Notes: generated from the sequence alone by a model not told the origin. A DNA stretch of 64,000 nucleotides from Seiridium cupressi (GCA_036674765.1 JARVKI010000028.1:372001-436000), one strand, 5' to 3'; shown: positions 1 to 11,203, counted from the stretch's first letter. Translations and numbers: made by a program.

Positions 1-325
1 CGACTGTCATCGCACCGTGGATATCGAACCAGAAGCCATCGACAGTGGTCAATGCCACGATATCTTTCAGCCGTGCGATGATCTCGTCCGCCAGCTTCTC
101 AAACGCATCTCGTGTGACCATACCTCCGGGCAGAGCATGGCCAGTCAGCGCACCTCGCCACTCGGCTGCATCTCCCAGTGGCGTGCCCGGTCGAATGAAA
201 GGATACTTGGTTTTAATTTCATCCCCACGTAGCGGGTGGAAAGCAGGAGCAAGTGTCCGGGCGGGACTAAATGTCGAGTTTTCGCAGGCAAGTCCAGCAA
301 CGGCAATGACCGAGCGTTTTGACAT
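1..325 (-). CDS. MlrC-like M81 family metallopeptidase, N-terminal part (cut by window edge)
   Basis: Reading the minus strand from an ATG at 325 gives 108 codons with no stop before the window edge. The start (MSKRSVIAVAGL, then ENSTFSP) matches the opening beta strand of the M81 / MlrC family, metalloenzymes named after the microcystin-linearising peptidase. Later come DAAEWRGALTGHALPGG and, just before the edge, DGFWFDIHGAMTV, which corresponds to the family's DG-x4-D-x-HGAM metal-site block. MlrC homologues are widespread in bacteria and scattered in fungi, where the substrate is generally unknown, so microcystin should not be inferred. The gene is divergent from the next gene on the plus strand. 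Only the family assignment is supported; introns further along cannot be judged. Confidence 0.85.
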   Translation of the reverse strand, partial: MSKRSVIAVAGLACENSTFSPARTLAPAFHPLRGDEIKTKYPFIRPGTPLGDAAEWRGALTGHALPGGMVTRDAFEKLADEIIARLKDIVALTTVDGFWFDIHGAMTV

Positions 326-1248
326 AGTTCACGTTCTTTTCCTTGGCGGTTCGGGTTGGATGAAGCTAATCTACATGCCAATAGTCTTGCACGCTCAGAT
401 GATGTGGATGGGTCAGTAAGAATGAGAGGAGATGGGCAACTTCGCAGTTGTGCTCCTCCGCAATATCAGGCTTCTCCACCCACTTCCGTCGGTTGAGCTT
501 CCGTATGCCCCCCACTCGCTCTCGCCCTCTATCATCGTTTGCATTACCCTTGGACGCGATCATGCCGAGGGAAAACTCATGAATGAGGTCAATCGAAAGG
601 CTCACCGTAGACCGGATATCGCCAGTACCACTGGCCCAGACGATGCTAAAATCGAAGTCATGTAAACAAGAGGTGGGGCATCGGAGGTTTTGGCCTCAAA
701 GCTCCGGGTGTCATTTGAACCCCTGTTGGAGCGGTAAGGGTGAGCAGATTGGGTTCCAGAAGGAAGATTGAGATGGCTAAAATGCGTCTCATGGGCGTGT
801 GACACGAACAACAATAACAAAAGCACGGAGGCATGTGCTCACGCCATGTCTGAGGTTCACACAGGTAGGACACAGCTGGTGCTGTTTTCTGGAACAATTC
901 CGAAGCAGCGTGAATGCAACTAGAAGGACGCCGCGTCAGAGTGCTAATGAGCACACCAAACAAAAGCTCCGAGTGCAGCGGAGAGCCGACAGTGGCCAAG
1001 TCGCTGTCGCACCTCGCAGGTTTAGCCCCAACTCAATTGGGCATCGCGGGCGCTCACCTACTGCCTTGGTCGTAGCGTACGGTTATCTCCGATGCTTATA
1101 TGAAACAAAGGGGCCAGCTCAATGCTTCAGAGCCACGTGACCATCCCTATCCTTGAACATCCACCTGGCTTGATCAACATTGTCAGCTATCCTCCAGCTA
1201 TCATGCGAATTCGCGAATTCACACCAACCAACACTATGCACGACCGAG
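326..1248. other. intergenic, divergent promoter region
   Basis: About 0.9 kb separates two divergent genes. The open frames here are short, overlap one another on both strands and resemble no family, so I read the stretch as shared 5' regulatory and UTR sequence. I see no repeat or RNA gene. Confidence 0.5.
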
Positions 1249-3213
1249 ATGGCCGGCAAGCATGAGACCACAGAGCCCTCGTGGCGGCCTCTGGCGCAGA
1301 AGCTGTCGGGCTTGATTGTGAGGCAGGGCTCTGCAAAGAGCAAGAAGCTGCCGGAGACGACGGATGACAAGAGCTCTGTTTTCAAGTTCAAGAAGCAGAA
1401 GAAGGCGCCCTCGCCAGAGGGCCCTCTGGAATTCAAGCCACTTGAGGTCGACTTGGACAAGTTGGAGGCTATCCATCTGGCCGAGGGCTGGCTTGACGAA
1501 ACCACACAAAATGCCAGCCACGACCAGGAGCAGCAGCCGCCGCCCCCAACTTCAGACAACTCAACTACGCCAATAGCAGACCTGTTCGCGAGCAAGTCAG
1601 TACTTGACATCACAAGCTCGGGACAACTGAACAGACCCAGCTCGCCAAATTACAGCGTCAATGGCAGACGACCATTGTCTATGGTGGAGAACCAGAGCAT
1701 CACGTATGTTCGTACGTCCGCAGATCTCACTTCACTGCGCCAACCCCAGGCTGCGGGCAGCGTTCTCGATCGTGGGCGGCCTGTGGAACCCAAACGCTTC
1801 GTGACAGATCCGTTGCCCAAGACTAAGGGCTTACGGCAAGAGCTGCCGCCGCAAAGTAGCACCACTACCATTGAAAAGGTTGCGCCTCCGAAGGAGCCCC
1901 TTTCAAAACCACTTCAACGCGGTAGTGGCATCTCTATCACGAAGCACAACGCTTCCGCACCGCTTCGGCCGTCGGAGATTTCGGGCTCCATCAATCGTCA
2001 TTCCATGTATGCGATGCCTACCCCATCATTTAATGGGGGTCTTGCCAAACCGATGAGTGCTCAAGCACCGAGAAGTGCCTCAGCTATGCCCCTGGATCGT
2101 ATAAAAGCGTGGCAAAAATCCGTCACTTCAGCACCAACGTCGGCTCCTTCCTCCAACTCTAATTCAGCTTCAACTCTTGCTCCGAACCTAGCGGCCCCCT
2201 CTCAAGGAGCCGCACCGGTCCGCAGAGTGTCGACACGGGGCGTTGGCAACCGTCTAGCCTGGATTCGGGAACTTGAAGAAAAGAAGTCGAGCAGTTTGAA
2301 TCGCGATATCGGAGTCTTGAAGAAACAATCAGCCAGTGTTTCAGATAGACTGGCCATGTTCGAAAATAAACAAGCGGTATCGCGCCCACCACCACTCACC
2401 AGGTCCAATTCGACGACTAGTCGCCTCTCATCCGTAGGCTTGGAGTCCGCTTCTTCCGCGCATGGCAATGTCGCAGCTACTCCACGCACGTCGATAGACA
2501 CAGTTCAATCTAGCCACCGAACATCATCTGTTATGAACTACTATGATGACTCCTTCCGCGAGAAGATGGAATCCATGGTGAGTGGGTATGCAACCGACAA
2601 GGACAAGTCGGACGCGCAGAAGAAACAGCGGGTCACGAGTCAGTTTGTGCCAGTGAAACCGGAGAAAGGCGAAGAAGAGCCTCCATTCCGCCAATCGGAC
2701 GCTGGTACTTCCGAAATACAACCAGTGAAGACAGAGGAGGTGGAAGCCGGTACTTCCAATGTCGAGCCAGAGGAGAAAGAAGAGGTGCACCGACCTAACG
2801 AACTGGAAACAACTGCTTCCAGCGTCAGTTCAAAGTTGGCGGAGGACGCGACTAAACCTTCCCATTCAGGAGAAGATGCCCTTAACGCCGGACAAGAGAA
2901 GGCAGAGGTGTCTGAGTCTTCCCCGCCGGAAGCAGACATTTCCAATGCCGAATCAGAGAAGGCACAGGTGCCTGAAACTCTCCTACCGGAAGCAAATACT
3001 TCCAACATCGAGCCGGAGAAGGGGGTCATGTCTGACTCGCATCAATCAGAAACGAGTACGCCAGGCGTCGAAGTAGAGAAGACAGAGGATCTGCCGAAAC
3101 CTCATCAGCCGGAATTAGACGCATCCGTCGTTGGATCACAGAACGTGGCGGAGGACTCTCAACCAATCCAGGAGGAAACCGACGTTGAGAGGCCCACGAA
3201 TAATGATGCTTAG
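1249..3213 (+). CDS. large disordered protein, function unknown
   Basis: A single exon encodes 654 aa. I take the ATG at 1249 (accgagATGgcc) rather than the in-frame ATG at 1180, because the extra 23 residues look like leader sequence and the protein-like composition begins with MAGKHETTEPSWRPLAQK. The N-terminal 80 residues are basic (KFKKQKK), the middle is rich in Ser/Pro/Thr, and residues about 330-380 form the one ordered-looking block (GNRLAWIRELEEKK, then DRLAMFENKQ), a possible amphipathic helix pair. From about residue 480 to the end there are degenerate, roughly 20-residue acidic units built around EKAEV/EPEKG, PExxxSN and similar. No catalytic motif is visible. The overall style resembles fungal cytoskeletal or actin-patch scaffolds, but I cannot name a family. 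Confidence 0.75.
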   Translation: MAGKHETTEPSWRPLAQKLSGLIVRQGSAKSKKLPETTDDKSSVFKFKKQKKAPSPEGPLEFKPLEVDLDKLEAIHLAEGWLDETTQNASHDQEQQPPPPTSDNSTTPIADLFASKSVLDITSSGQLNRPSSPNYSVNGRRPLSMVENQSITYVRTSADLTSLRQPQAAGSVLDRGRPVEPKRFVTDPLPKTKGLRQELPPQSSTTTIEKVAPPKEPLSKPLQRGSGISITKHNASAPLRPSEISGSINRHSMYAMPTPSFNGGLAKPMSAQAPRSASAMPLDRIKAWQKSVTSAPTSAPSSNSNSASTLAPNLAAPSQGAAPVRRVSTRGVGNRLAWIRELEEKKSSSLNRDIGVLKKQSASVSDRLAMFENKQAVSRPPPLTRSNSTTSRLSSVGLESASSAHGNVAATPRTSIDTVQSSHRTSSVMNYYDDSFREKMESMVSGYATDKDKSDAQKKQRVTSQFVPVKPEKGEEEPPFRQSDAGTSEIQPVKTEEVEAGTSNVEPEEKEEVHRPNELETTASSVSSKLAEDATKPSHSGEDALNAGQEKAEVSESSPPEADISNAESEKAQVPETLLPEANTSNIEPEKGVMSDSHQSETSTPGVEVEKTEDLPKPHQPELDASVVGSQNVAEDSQPIQEETDVERPTNNDA

Positions 3214-3870
3214 AACCGGCTAAGGCATATAAGTAATTGTTGAGAAACACAATTTTTTCTCGTTTCCGGGGCGATTTATGGACATGCGAACTATCAGGAG
3301 CTACGAATTTGCTACTTGTAAATATCTCTAACTAAATCTTTGAATAATACCCACTTTGAATGAAGTCAACGCAGGCGATAGGTTCTGAAGTAAAGGCTAA
3401 CTAGACGTGGACTGCGCACAGTAAACAGCAGGTTTATGAGGACCCCTTCGCCGATCGCATTGGCGATCTCTACATACATACATGGAAATGGGTCTCAACT
3501 ACAGAGTACGAATACAAGTCTCGGGTAACAATGCCGATCCCTGTGAGATGATGAAGTAGTGCTAGTAGGTAGATTGAGTGAAATATTAAACTAACGTTCT
3601 TGGATATCCAATAGAAAAACACCAAGGCATGCTTTCTACGGTATGATGCTATGCAGATGCGCTAACTCCGTCATTTTCGGTATGTCCCAAAGCAGAAACC
3701 CCGACCAACATCCTTGACCAGGATGCGACGTAGCATGATGAGAAGAAAAGAAAGAAAAAAATGCAGAGACATCAACTTTCTAACAAACGCCAAGGTGTAA
3801 ATGCCGAAGATAATGGAAGTAACATAACGTGAGCAAGGAGGGATACTCCGCTACTCCGCTGCGAGGGGTA
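3214..3870. other. intergenic between convergent genes
   Basis: This 0.65-kb stretch holds the 3' ends of two convergent genes. It is AT-rich, with short A-runs (around 3740-3765) as expected of 3' UTRs. Nothing else is recognisable. Confidence 0.5.
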
Positions 3871-5268
3871 TCACGCCGACATCCTCATGGAAACTGGAGA
3901 CAGCGGCACATGCTTCAACAACTCCATCAAGCCCCCGGACAGATAGGCGGTCGCCAGTTTGGGCACCCTCTTTTGGTCCACCGACGTTCTGCGGCCTTGC
4001 GCGGAGCTGGAAACCCGGCGGCTCCTTGTCATCTCTGCCCATGCCTGGAGAAGATCGTCCCCGAACCCCTCGAGGGAGGTCTCGGGCCTGACGTGGTTCT
4101 TGACCGTCTCAGCCCATTGCGGGACACCGTCGAGATAGATTTGCTCGACCCTCGACGTGATGCTCGTAGCGTGCTGAGGCACACAGCATTGCGAGGGCAT
4201 GAAAGCCAGCGCCTCGACGTTGGGCGTCTCTGTCATGAGCGTGGTCACTCCGCTAGCCGCGGCCTCGAGCGGAGTGATGCCCAGCGTCTCGTATCGCGAG
4301 GGGCAGAGAAAGATGCCGTTCCGGCGAGTCGCCGCAAACAGGGCGTATAAATGGTCCTTGGGCAATCTTGGGAGGATGAGAAAGTGTCGTCGCTTGTCCG
4401 CCGGTACAGACTTGAGGAGCGCCTGGCGTCGGGCGTCATCGCCCTCAGGGTCACCGACGATCAGGACTCTGACCGGAAGACCTCGCTTCAACAGCTCAAG
4501 GCCAGATTCGACCAGCAGCTCGACATTCTTGAAGTAATCCAACCGTGCGACGGCAGTGAAGAGGAGCAACTTGGAACTTGCGATAAACGATTGCATTCTT
4601 TTGGGTAAAATGTTCGGGCTCTGACTTGGAGGGATTCCGATTGGTGGCCGAAGCGTCTTGAAACGCATCGCATTCAGACCTTCGTCTTCCAGTACCCGCT
4701 GCTGAAGTCCGGAGTGGGCCAGAACGGTGCCGAGATTGTCTTGAAGCAGCCGTTGGATTCCGGTCCGCTGTTGTTGGTCAAGAATGTCGACCTTGTCCGA
4801 GTCACCTCCAAAAGCAAGTCTTGCCAGCTCTGGGGAGAACTCTTGCGTAAAGTGAGAGACAAACGGACCATGGTGGGTGACACAGAACTGGTACCCTTGA
4901 GGATGGAACTGGAGAAGAGTGTCGGTCTGGTAATAGACAATCGGTGAAGACCTCTTGCTGCCCTGAATGGAGATATAGTCGAAAGCCTGACCAAGTGCTG
5001 ATGCGACACCCGGCTGAGACATGCGGAAGTGGAAGTATACAGTCACCACTGGTATGCCGTTCCAGTCCTCCTCCGCCTCGCAGTAAGCCTCGCATAGCTC
5101 TTCATTGCGAGAGTATAGGACAACTCCGGATAGCACCTTGGCTTCGAGCAGAATGCGCAGGACAGAGAACGTGAAAGAACTGGCACCAACTTGAGCTGCG
5201 CTGAGTGCATCTCTCGGGAAATATTTCTTGTTGAGCACAACAATGCCAGGAGCGAGATTAGCGTCCAT
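3871..5268 (-). CDS. GT4-family glycosyltransferase (GT-B fold)
   Basis: A single exon gives 465 aa from the ATG at 5268; the frame extends a little upstream but only to a TTG. It looks like a nucleotide-sugar-dependent glycosyltransferase of CAZy family GT4. An N-terminal Rossmann half (residues 1-210) carries THHGPFVSHF. The C-terminal half starts near FTAVARLDYFKNVELLVE, where R242 and K247 are the usual phosphate-contacting pair. It continues with VLIVGDP and the diagnostic E-x7-E (E327...E335 in SRYETLGITPLEAAASG). There is no signal peptide or membrane segment, so it is probably cytosolic or peripheral. The acceptor is unknown. The lack of introns and a body reminiscent of bacterial GT4 enzymes leave horizontal acquisition open. 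The last 45 residues are basic and low in complexity. Confidence 0.85.
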   Translation of the reverse strand: MDANLAPGIVVLNKKYFPRDALSAAQVGASSFTFSVLRILLEAKVLSGVVLYSRNEELCEAYCEAEEDWNGIPVVTVYFHFRMSQPGVASALGQAFDYISIQGSKRSSPIVYYQTDTLLQFHPQGYQFCVTHHGPFVSHFTQEFSPELARLAFGGDSDKVDILDQQQRTGIQRLLQDNLGTVLAHSGLQQRVLEDEGLNAMRFKTLRPPIGIPPSQSPNILPKRMQSFIASSKLLLFTAVARLDYFKNVELLVESGLELLKRGLPVRVLIVGDPEGDDARRQALLKSVPADKRRHFLILPRLPKDHLYALFAATRRNGIFLCPSRYETLGITPLEAAASGVTTLMTETPNVEALAFMPSQCCVPQHATSITSRVEQIYLDGVPQWAETVKNHVRPETSLEGFGDDLLQAWAEMTRSRRVSSSAQGRRTSVDQKRVPKLATAYLSGGLMELLKHVPLSPVSMRMSA

Positions 5269-7171
5269 ATTGGCAGTGTGGTGGTTTGATATTTTGAAAG
5301 CACTGAGGATACTGGACAAAGAAAATGCTGTGATATCCTAGTATGCAATAACAGATCAGTCTCTGGGTAAGACGAGATTGGAATGTTATATTGTGAAACT
5401 GATGAGTAGTAGAGTATTGTCTGGTCTATAGCGTTAAGGATCCTGGTGTTGCTAGATAGTGGGCGACGCCCATCTTTTATTTCTTCAGATGGCCTCAAGA
5501 CTGATACTCGGTCGACTCATATCCCCCAACTCGGTAAAGGACCTCCTCATGCAGGTTCCAGATTGATTCTGACGAGGGTAATACGGCGACCCCTCCTGGC
5601 AATGATTTCAGGGTCGCGGACCGTACTCTCACCTGTCTGGGTGATATCATAACTCTAATTATCTACACACTCAGGGGCGACGGCCCGAAAATCGTGGCTC
5701 ATCTCTTGCTTCAACCCGCAGGTTCGGTCAGTGTGCACTACATTTGGTTACTTGGGTCAAGGTATTGAGCGAATCGGGATAGGGGATCAGTAAGTCTTTC
5801 TTGCACCTCTCCAGGCTTCTACCCCGTGGCCTCAGGACGGCAGAATTGTCATAGCTGCGCCTCAGCCCTACCCGGTGTGATTACACCGCATGGTCCACTT
5901 CCACGTGCGTAGTGCTGATCTAATTCTACGTTTTTAGTTTTTCGGCTTACACATTGCAGTGTGCCAGCTGTGGTGACTAACGCCACGAGTAACCTATCAG
6001 GCCCATGCCCCCTAGGGATTTGGGTTTACCTGCTACAAGGCATTTTCGCGGTCATGACCATCGGAACTAACAGCCACCCTGATTGGAGGCATTCCAACAT
6101 GGAGGCTCTGTGCCTGTGACCTGCGACATTTGAATAGTCGGTCAACCGGTCTAGCTACGCCCCCACTACACACAGCCTCGTATTTCCATAATAATTTCAG
6201 AAGGCCATTCGAGAAGATACTGAGTGAATCATCGCAATGGTACAAAAAGCTGTCCAATAGGTAGAATTGCATGTCAAGTCATGATGACATAATATCTCCT
6301 ACGTTCCACAGGCCTTGTGTATTAACAATCTCAAGTGCGGTGTAGTCGGGAGGCTATGGTGCTAGTCAATATTTCCTATTCTATGTCTAGTGTATATTTA
6401 GTAGATCATTGTATTAAAGTAATCATCATATCATGCTCAAGGCTGTCACCGAAGTGGCCAGAACCCCCCTTCACACCTGAAGCATCAGATCATTCATCGC
6501 TGCGGCATGAGGATCAGGCAGGCGCCAAGAGAATGAGGCTCCAACCCACAATTTTCCAAAGCTAATTCAACAACTTGTGAGCGTTGTTTGATAGCTGTTA
6601 GTACTTAGTCATTGCAATGTTGTCCCCGGTTGCTGGGTGGTGGTGGTGTTGGTGGTGGCTGGTGGTTGGTTGTTGGTTATTGGTTTTCTATCACAAGACG
6701 CGGAATTGCGTGCCATGTAGCCTCGTCACAAAAAAGCTCCATAAGCGTGCATGAGTTCGGTGAGACGTTACATCAGTCTTCACCTTAAACTCATACCATC
6801 GCACATGTACCGTGCCGTTCAACAAGGAATTTACAACTAGAAGTCACTGCTCTTACCAATGGAAATTTTCACTGCCTTTCCAAGTACTAGTGAAAGATTT
6901 TCTCCCCCACCTCGAACAAAGAACTCCATAGGCTAGATTTCCCCAGAGCTTCTTTACATGTACCCATGCAGCACCATTGCCCAGAGTGTCACTCAGAGCT
7001 TGATCAGCACCAACACCTAGAGTTCTCAATTCTTGAAGAATTCTGAGAATATCCACCAAGATTCTGTTCTTGATAAGGAACACTTCCACGCAACTCCATC
7101 ACAACCATTCTCAAGATTTCGCACACCAATCAACTGGCGGCCGCGCATTGTAGCCCCCAGACCAATCGCAG
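5269..7171. other. intergenic region, 1.9 kb
   Basis: The stretch lies between the divergent GT4 and UNC-93-like genes. Open frames are short and mutually overlapping. The only structure I see is a G/T-rich low-complexity tract at 6628-6686. From about 6850 the sequence is probably the 5' UTR of the downstream gene. Confidence 0.5.
6628..6686. repeat. TGG/TTGG low-complexity tract
   Basis: The plus strand is almost pure G and T, with irregular TGGTGG, TTGGTGG and GGTTGGTTG units over about 59 bases. This is an imperfect microsatellite with strong strand asymmetry. Confidence 0.8.
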
Positions 7172-8769
7172 ATGGATCCGGCCACACGTTCTCGGCGTCT
7201 CACGTCCTACGTCAACGGCCCCTTCACACAGAACATCGCAGCTGGCATCGGCATCGCCTTCTCCGCGGGCGTCTTCGTATCCCTGAACCTGCTCGGCGCA
7301 GGTGGTGGCAGGCCGGAATCTGCCCACATTATTCAAATCGCCAATGCCATCTTGTCATCAGTATGGTTCTTGTCAGCCTGCGTCGGGGGCACCTACCTCA
7401 ATCTCCTTGGCCCGGGTGTGACGTAAGTACAAAACTTCCCATTTCTCACATCCATTTCCACTCGTCTTTTTTCGGGCCGGTCGAAGCACTGCCAGGGATG
7501 GACCAACCGGACATCAGCAGAACACTTTATCCGGCCCTCAACAACTAGATAAGCTAACAATATTTTTTTCTTTATCGCAGTATGTGCTTTGGTATTTGTA
7601 CGTACGCGTTGTATGTAGGTTCCCTCTGGTACTATGAGTCAACGGGCCAAGAGACTTTTCCTCTCGTTGGCGGTGCGGTCATTGGTGTGGGTGCGGGGGC
7701 CGTTTTCATCACATCGGGTTATATCCAGGTGGCTTATTCCAGCGATGAGAACAAGGGCAAATTCATCGCAGTTCAGAATTCACTGCAGGCTGGAGGGTCG
7801 ATCATCTGCAGTATCTTACCCGTGGTATTGAACCGAGAGAACGCTTCGCGATCGGGTGTCCCAGCAGCGGTCTATATTACCTATATTGCCGTGATGCTCG
7901 GTGTGGCTATGCTCTCGCTTGTCACACTCCGCCGGCCGGCCGAGCTGAAGAAGCCCGTACCTGAAGCTTCCGGCCTAGTCAAGAAGAAATCCTTTACCGC
8001 CGAATTGCGCGTCAATCTGGCCGTTTTCAAGGATTGGAAGCTCCTCGTCCTGCTTCCTGCCTTCCTCCCGGCCGGATCTTTCCTGATCTATCTTGGTTCC
8101 ATCAACGCTTTTGAGAACAATCTCCGCGCCCGGTCTCTCTTGTCCTTCATCGCACTTGTTGTCCAGATCCCCTTGGGCCATGTTCTGCATCTTATTCTTG
8201 ACTATCGTAAATGGTCAAGACGAAGACGTGGGTTGACAGGGCTGTGCTTTGTAGCTGTGCCGCTATGTGTAGCCTGGATCTGGGAGATTATACGGACTAG
8301 GAATCTCAATCGCGCCAGCCCACCGGAGCACCCAGTCGATTGGACGGAGCCGAGATACGGACCCGCAATGGTTCTGTTCGTGATGAACTGGACTGCGTCA
8401 ATCTTGTGGCAGTACCTAGTGCCTTGGTTTATCGGCAACCTCGACATACCGGAAGAAAAAATCAGCCACTACATGGGCGTGCAGCGAGGCTTTTTGGCCG
8501 CTGGTGAGGCGATCTGCTTCGGTGTGGACGCTGCGAAGATACCATACGTCGCTTTTGCGGGGGCCATCTTTGCTTTCTACGCCGTGGGCATAGCGGCCCT
8601 TGCGTACATGGGGTCGTGTCATCTAACCGCCCCCAGCCGGGCCCAGCCGGAGATGGGGGTGTTCGGTGAGGACGGAGCATGCGGCGGAGAGGAGGAGAAA
8701 GATGAGGCCTTATCTGCCATTGGCACAAATTCCACAGGCACGAAACAATCGTGCCATGTCCAGGTTTGA
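7172..8769 (+). CDS. UNC-93-like major facilitator protein
   Basis: Two exons, 7172..7422 and 7581..8769, join in frame (GVT-MCFGICTYALY) to give 479 aa; the 158-nt intron has GTAAGT and CGCAG ends. Many hydrophobic segments are visible, including IAAGIGIAFSAGVFVSLNLL, ILSSVWFLSACVGGTYL, AVIGVGAGAVFITSGYI and a pair near the C-terminus. The order NGPFTQNIAAGIG, GPGVTMCFGICTYALYVGSLWYY and GGAVIGVGAGAVFITSGYIQVAYS is that of the fungal UNC-93-like (DUF895) branch of the MFS. Animal UNC-93 regulates a potassium channel; fungal members have no established substrate. A cytosolic loop lies near residue 210 (LRRPAELKKPV), and the C-terminal 50 residues form an acidic hydrophilic tail. Confidence 0.88.
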
Positions 8770-9984
8770 CAGGGTGCAACACGTCCCCACAGCATCGTCA
8801 CATAAGGCAGAAAAGCCTGGGGTCTACAGCTAGCCATGTCAGCAAGAACACGGAAACAAACCACTAGCGTCTCGACAGAGACTGCAAATTTCGGATGGAC
8901 TATGACTATAATGGGTGAAGGCTGTGCAGATGTAGATGAGTCAGACGGTTTCAGCCGTCACGCCTCACATCCGCAACTTGGCAGGATCCCCCCGGGCTTG
9001 ACCGGAATAAGCACCGCCTCAAAGTCTCGTTTCCTGTTGTCGGTCAGTCACGCTCTTTCTTGTGACATGAGTCACAGAACACTGCAGCTATTTTGCGCAT
9101 CCTAATCACTACACACCCGTCAATCCGACGAAGGTAGGATTACATTCTGATCCAGCACGTTTCATGTTTGATACCACTCTATTAATAATATTTGACCATT
9201 GAGTAAATGATGGTATGTTAAACACTTGGTAGTATTGCGGCTATACTCTTTTTTTTTTCTTTTTCCACTTATCATTGCTATCGCCCAGGTCCCACTCTCT
9301 CAATATGCAGATTTGTGACTATTTCCCGCTCACTCCCGCCAAGAGAGAAGAGTAGAAGCAATCCATGATGACAATTGCTCCGTTCTAGTTCGTCCATTAA
9401 TCACACTGTTATTAGAACAATGTCGCAATGTCTTTCGTACTCATTTCCTTCGATACTATACACGATCTACTATAGTCTAAGGCAAGGTAGTGCAGGTTAC
9501 TGTCATCGACATTTTGAATGGTCAAATCAGCATGAGAGAGAGATGGGTGCAAGGCCCATATCGCAAACATCTACCGGTAACACCAGGAAATCGAATGGAA
9601 CTATATCCCATGTTATTAGGCCCCTTTCTTAAGAACGACAGGTTGAGGTTCGTTGGTACTACTGATGATACCGGATTTTTATATAGTTGTAATCGGTGAC
9701 TTGTACAAGACGCAAGGCGTACGAGAGGTCAGGAGAACACGAATGATAGACTCACTTGGTGCTAGTTCTCGTTCATGGATATGTCTAGTTTTGGAATTTA
9801 TCATGTAAGAAGATCGATATTCATTATGACACTGTATAGGAGACGTTCCCAGTCATACACCCAATGGACCACCTTGTGAGTCGCCACTTAGCGAGAGATA
9901 GTTTCAATGAGAGTTCCCACAAAGAGCCCCGGCGCTGGAATAATCTATGCCAAGTGCTGCTCGCAGACAAGACGCCCATCCGAC
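8770..9984. other. intergenic between convergent genes
   Basis: About 1.2 kb separates two converging genes. A T-run with few interruptions lies at about 9247-9266. Small open frames such as 8836-9105 show no family resemblance, and I see no RNA gene. Confidence 0.5.
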
Positions 9985-10509
9985 TCATAGCTTGGCTTCA
10001 TCCTTTATGACGTCTCTAAGCAGCTTCAGAGCTTCTACAGTAAATCTCTTCATGTTTGCAACCCTGTCAGTCCCAAGCCCAGTATTGAGTTCTCTCACAA
10101 ACGTCCCCTTGTCGCAATCAACCGCCAGGGCGAGATAGCCAGGCGTGCGATTTGGGGTGTCGCCTCCAGTAGGCCCGGCAGTACCGCTCTCAGAGATCGC
10201 ATATGTCCCGCCCAGGTCCTTCCGCACGTGCTTTGCTAGGCCGCTGACAATCTCCGTTGTCGGGCCCTTGTATCCTTTGGTGTTTTCCTGCGTCCAGCCT
10301 CCGTATGCGATACGAGATGACAATGTGTACAGTGTCGCTCCGCCTTGGTAGTAGCTACTCGCGCCAGGAGTTGACAGTAACGAGCTGCTAATCAGGCCGC
10401 CGGATGCTGTCTCGGCGACGCTGACGGTTTCTTTGCGGGCCTTCAATAGTGATGTCAGCTCGTGCAGGATTTCCTGGATCTCAGTCGGGGGAAAGTCTTG
10501 TGCTGACAT
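9985..10509 (-). CDS. CinA C-terminal / PncC-type amidohydrolase
   Basis: A single exon gives 174 aa from the ATG at 10509. The protein is essentially one CinA C-terminal domain, the fold of bacterial NMN deamidase (PncC), which converts nicotinamide mononucleotide to nicotinic acid mononucleotide. Diagnostic blocks are VSVAETASGGLISSSLLSTPG near residue 35, YYQGGATLY, and YAISESGTAGPTGGDTPNRTPG near residue 110. The N-terminal molybdopterin-binding domain of bacterial CinA is absent, as is usual for stand-alone fungal copies. It is probably cytosolic, with a role in NAD-related salvage or repair; the fungal substrate is inferred only from the family. Confidence 0.9.
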   Translation of the reverse strand: MSAQDFPPTEIQEILHELTSLLKARKETVSVAETASGGLISSSLLSTPGASSYYQGGATLYTLSSRIAYGGWTQENTKGYKGPTTEIVSGLAKHVRKDLGGTYAISESGTAGPTGGDTPNRTPGYLALAVDCDKGTFVRELNTGLGTDRVANMKRFTVEALKLLRDVIKDEAKL

Positions 10510-11203
10510 GTTGACTTGCAACTGTAGAGTTATCTTCTACGACTGGATAGGGATAGAAGAGCTTTGAATCTATAGTCGCTGGGTCTCGTGCTTCAAGTGT
10601 TGTTGGGAGTTGATGCGTACATGTATGTATATGGTATTGGCATTGGCATTGGCATTGGCATTGGCTGCGGGGCTGCTCGGTGCCCTAGCTTACAAATAGC
10701 TTCCGATTGAGCCGTTGGTCCCACCTACCAACCGATGGATACCTTGTATATTCTGTTAATAAACAAGAATCCTGTAATCATAATTGACAATATATTCTTT
10801 AGTAAGGAGATCTAGATACTTGCCAAGAAGGAAGCGAAGTCGTCCTAATCTTCCAACCATAGCCTCCATACGTCACCAAACAAGATGAGCTCCGGGATGG
10901 AGTGTCCTTACTACGTGTCTACCAACCAATTGGACTGGTCGGCCATATTGGGTATCAACATAACTCTTCCTTAAAAGAGACGGTATCTGAGACGAGTATA
11001 AGCACAAAAAAAGGACCTGAGAATACATCAAGCGCTTGCAACACCGCACAACAGCTGAATGAAATAAGCACCGAAAGCATAGAAACAGGTACGAGACTTA
11101 CGACGTCAAATAGTTTCAACCTCACTTCCATATGAAAATGGACGGACATATTGCCGTATCTATACATTCGAGAATTGCTGATCATATTACTTTCTCTCCT
11201 GCA
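10510..11203. other. intergenic region with hexamer repeat
   Basis: The upstream side of the CinA-like gene and the downstream side of the Clr5 gene. It holds the hexanucleotide repeat at 10636-10665. A 27-codon ATG frame at about 10884 has no recognisable family and I do not call it. Confidence 0.5.
10636..10665. repeat. (ATTGGC)5 microsatellite
   Basis: Five perfect tandem copies of ATTGGC lie about 125 bases upstream of the CinA-like start codon. Read on the gene's own strand the unit is GCCAAT, so each copy contains a CCAAT pentamer, the core of the fungal CCAAT-binding complex site. Confidence 0.92.

Noticed and set aside
1119..1613. 164-codon minus-strand frame opposite the disordered protein
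   Set aside because: Shadow of the GC-rich coding strand; the plus-strand gene has the better start context and protein-like composition.
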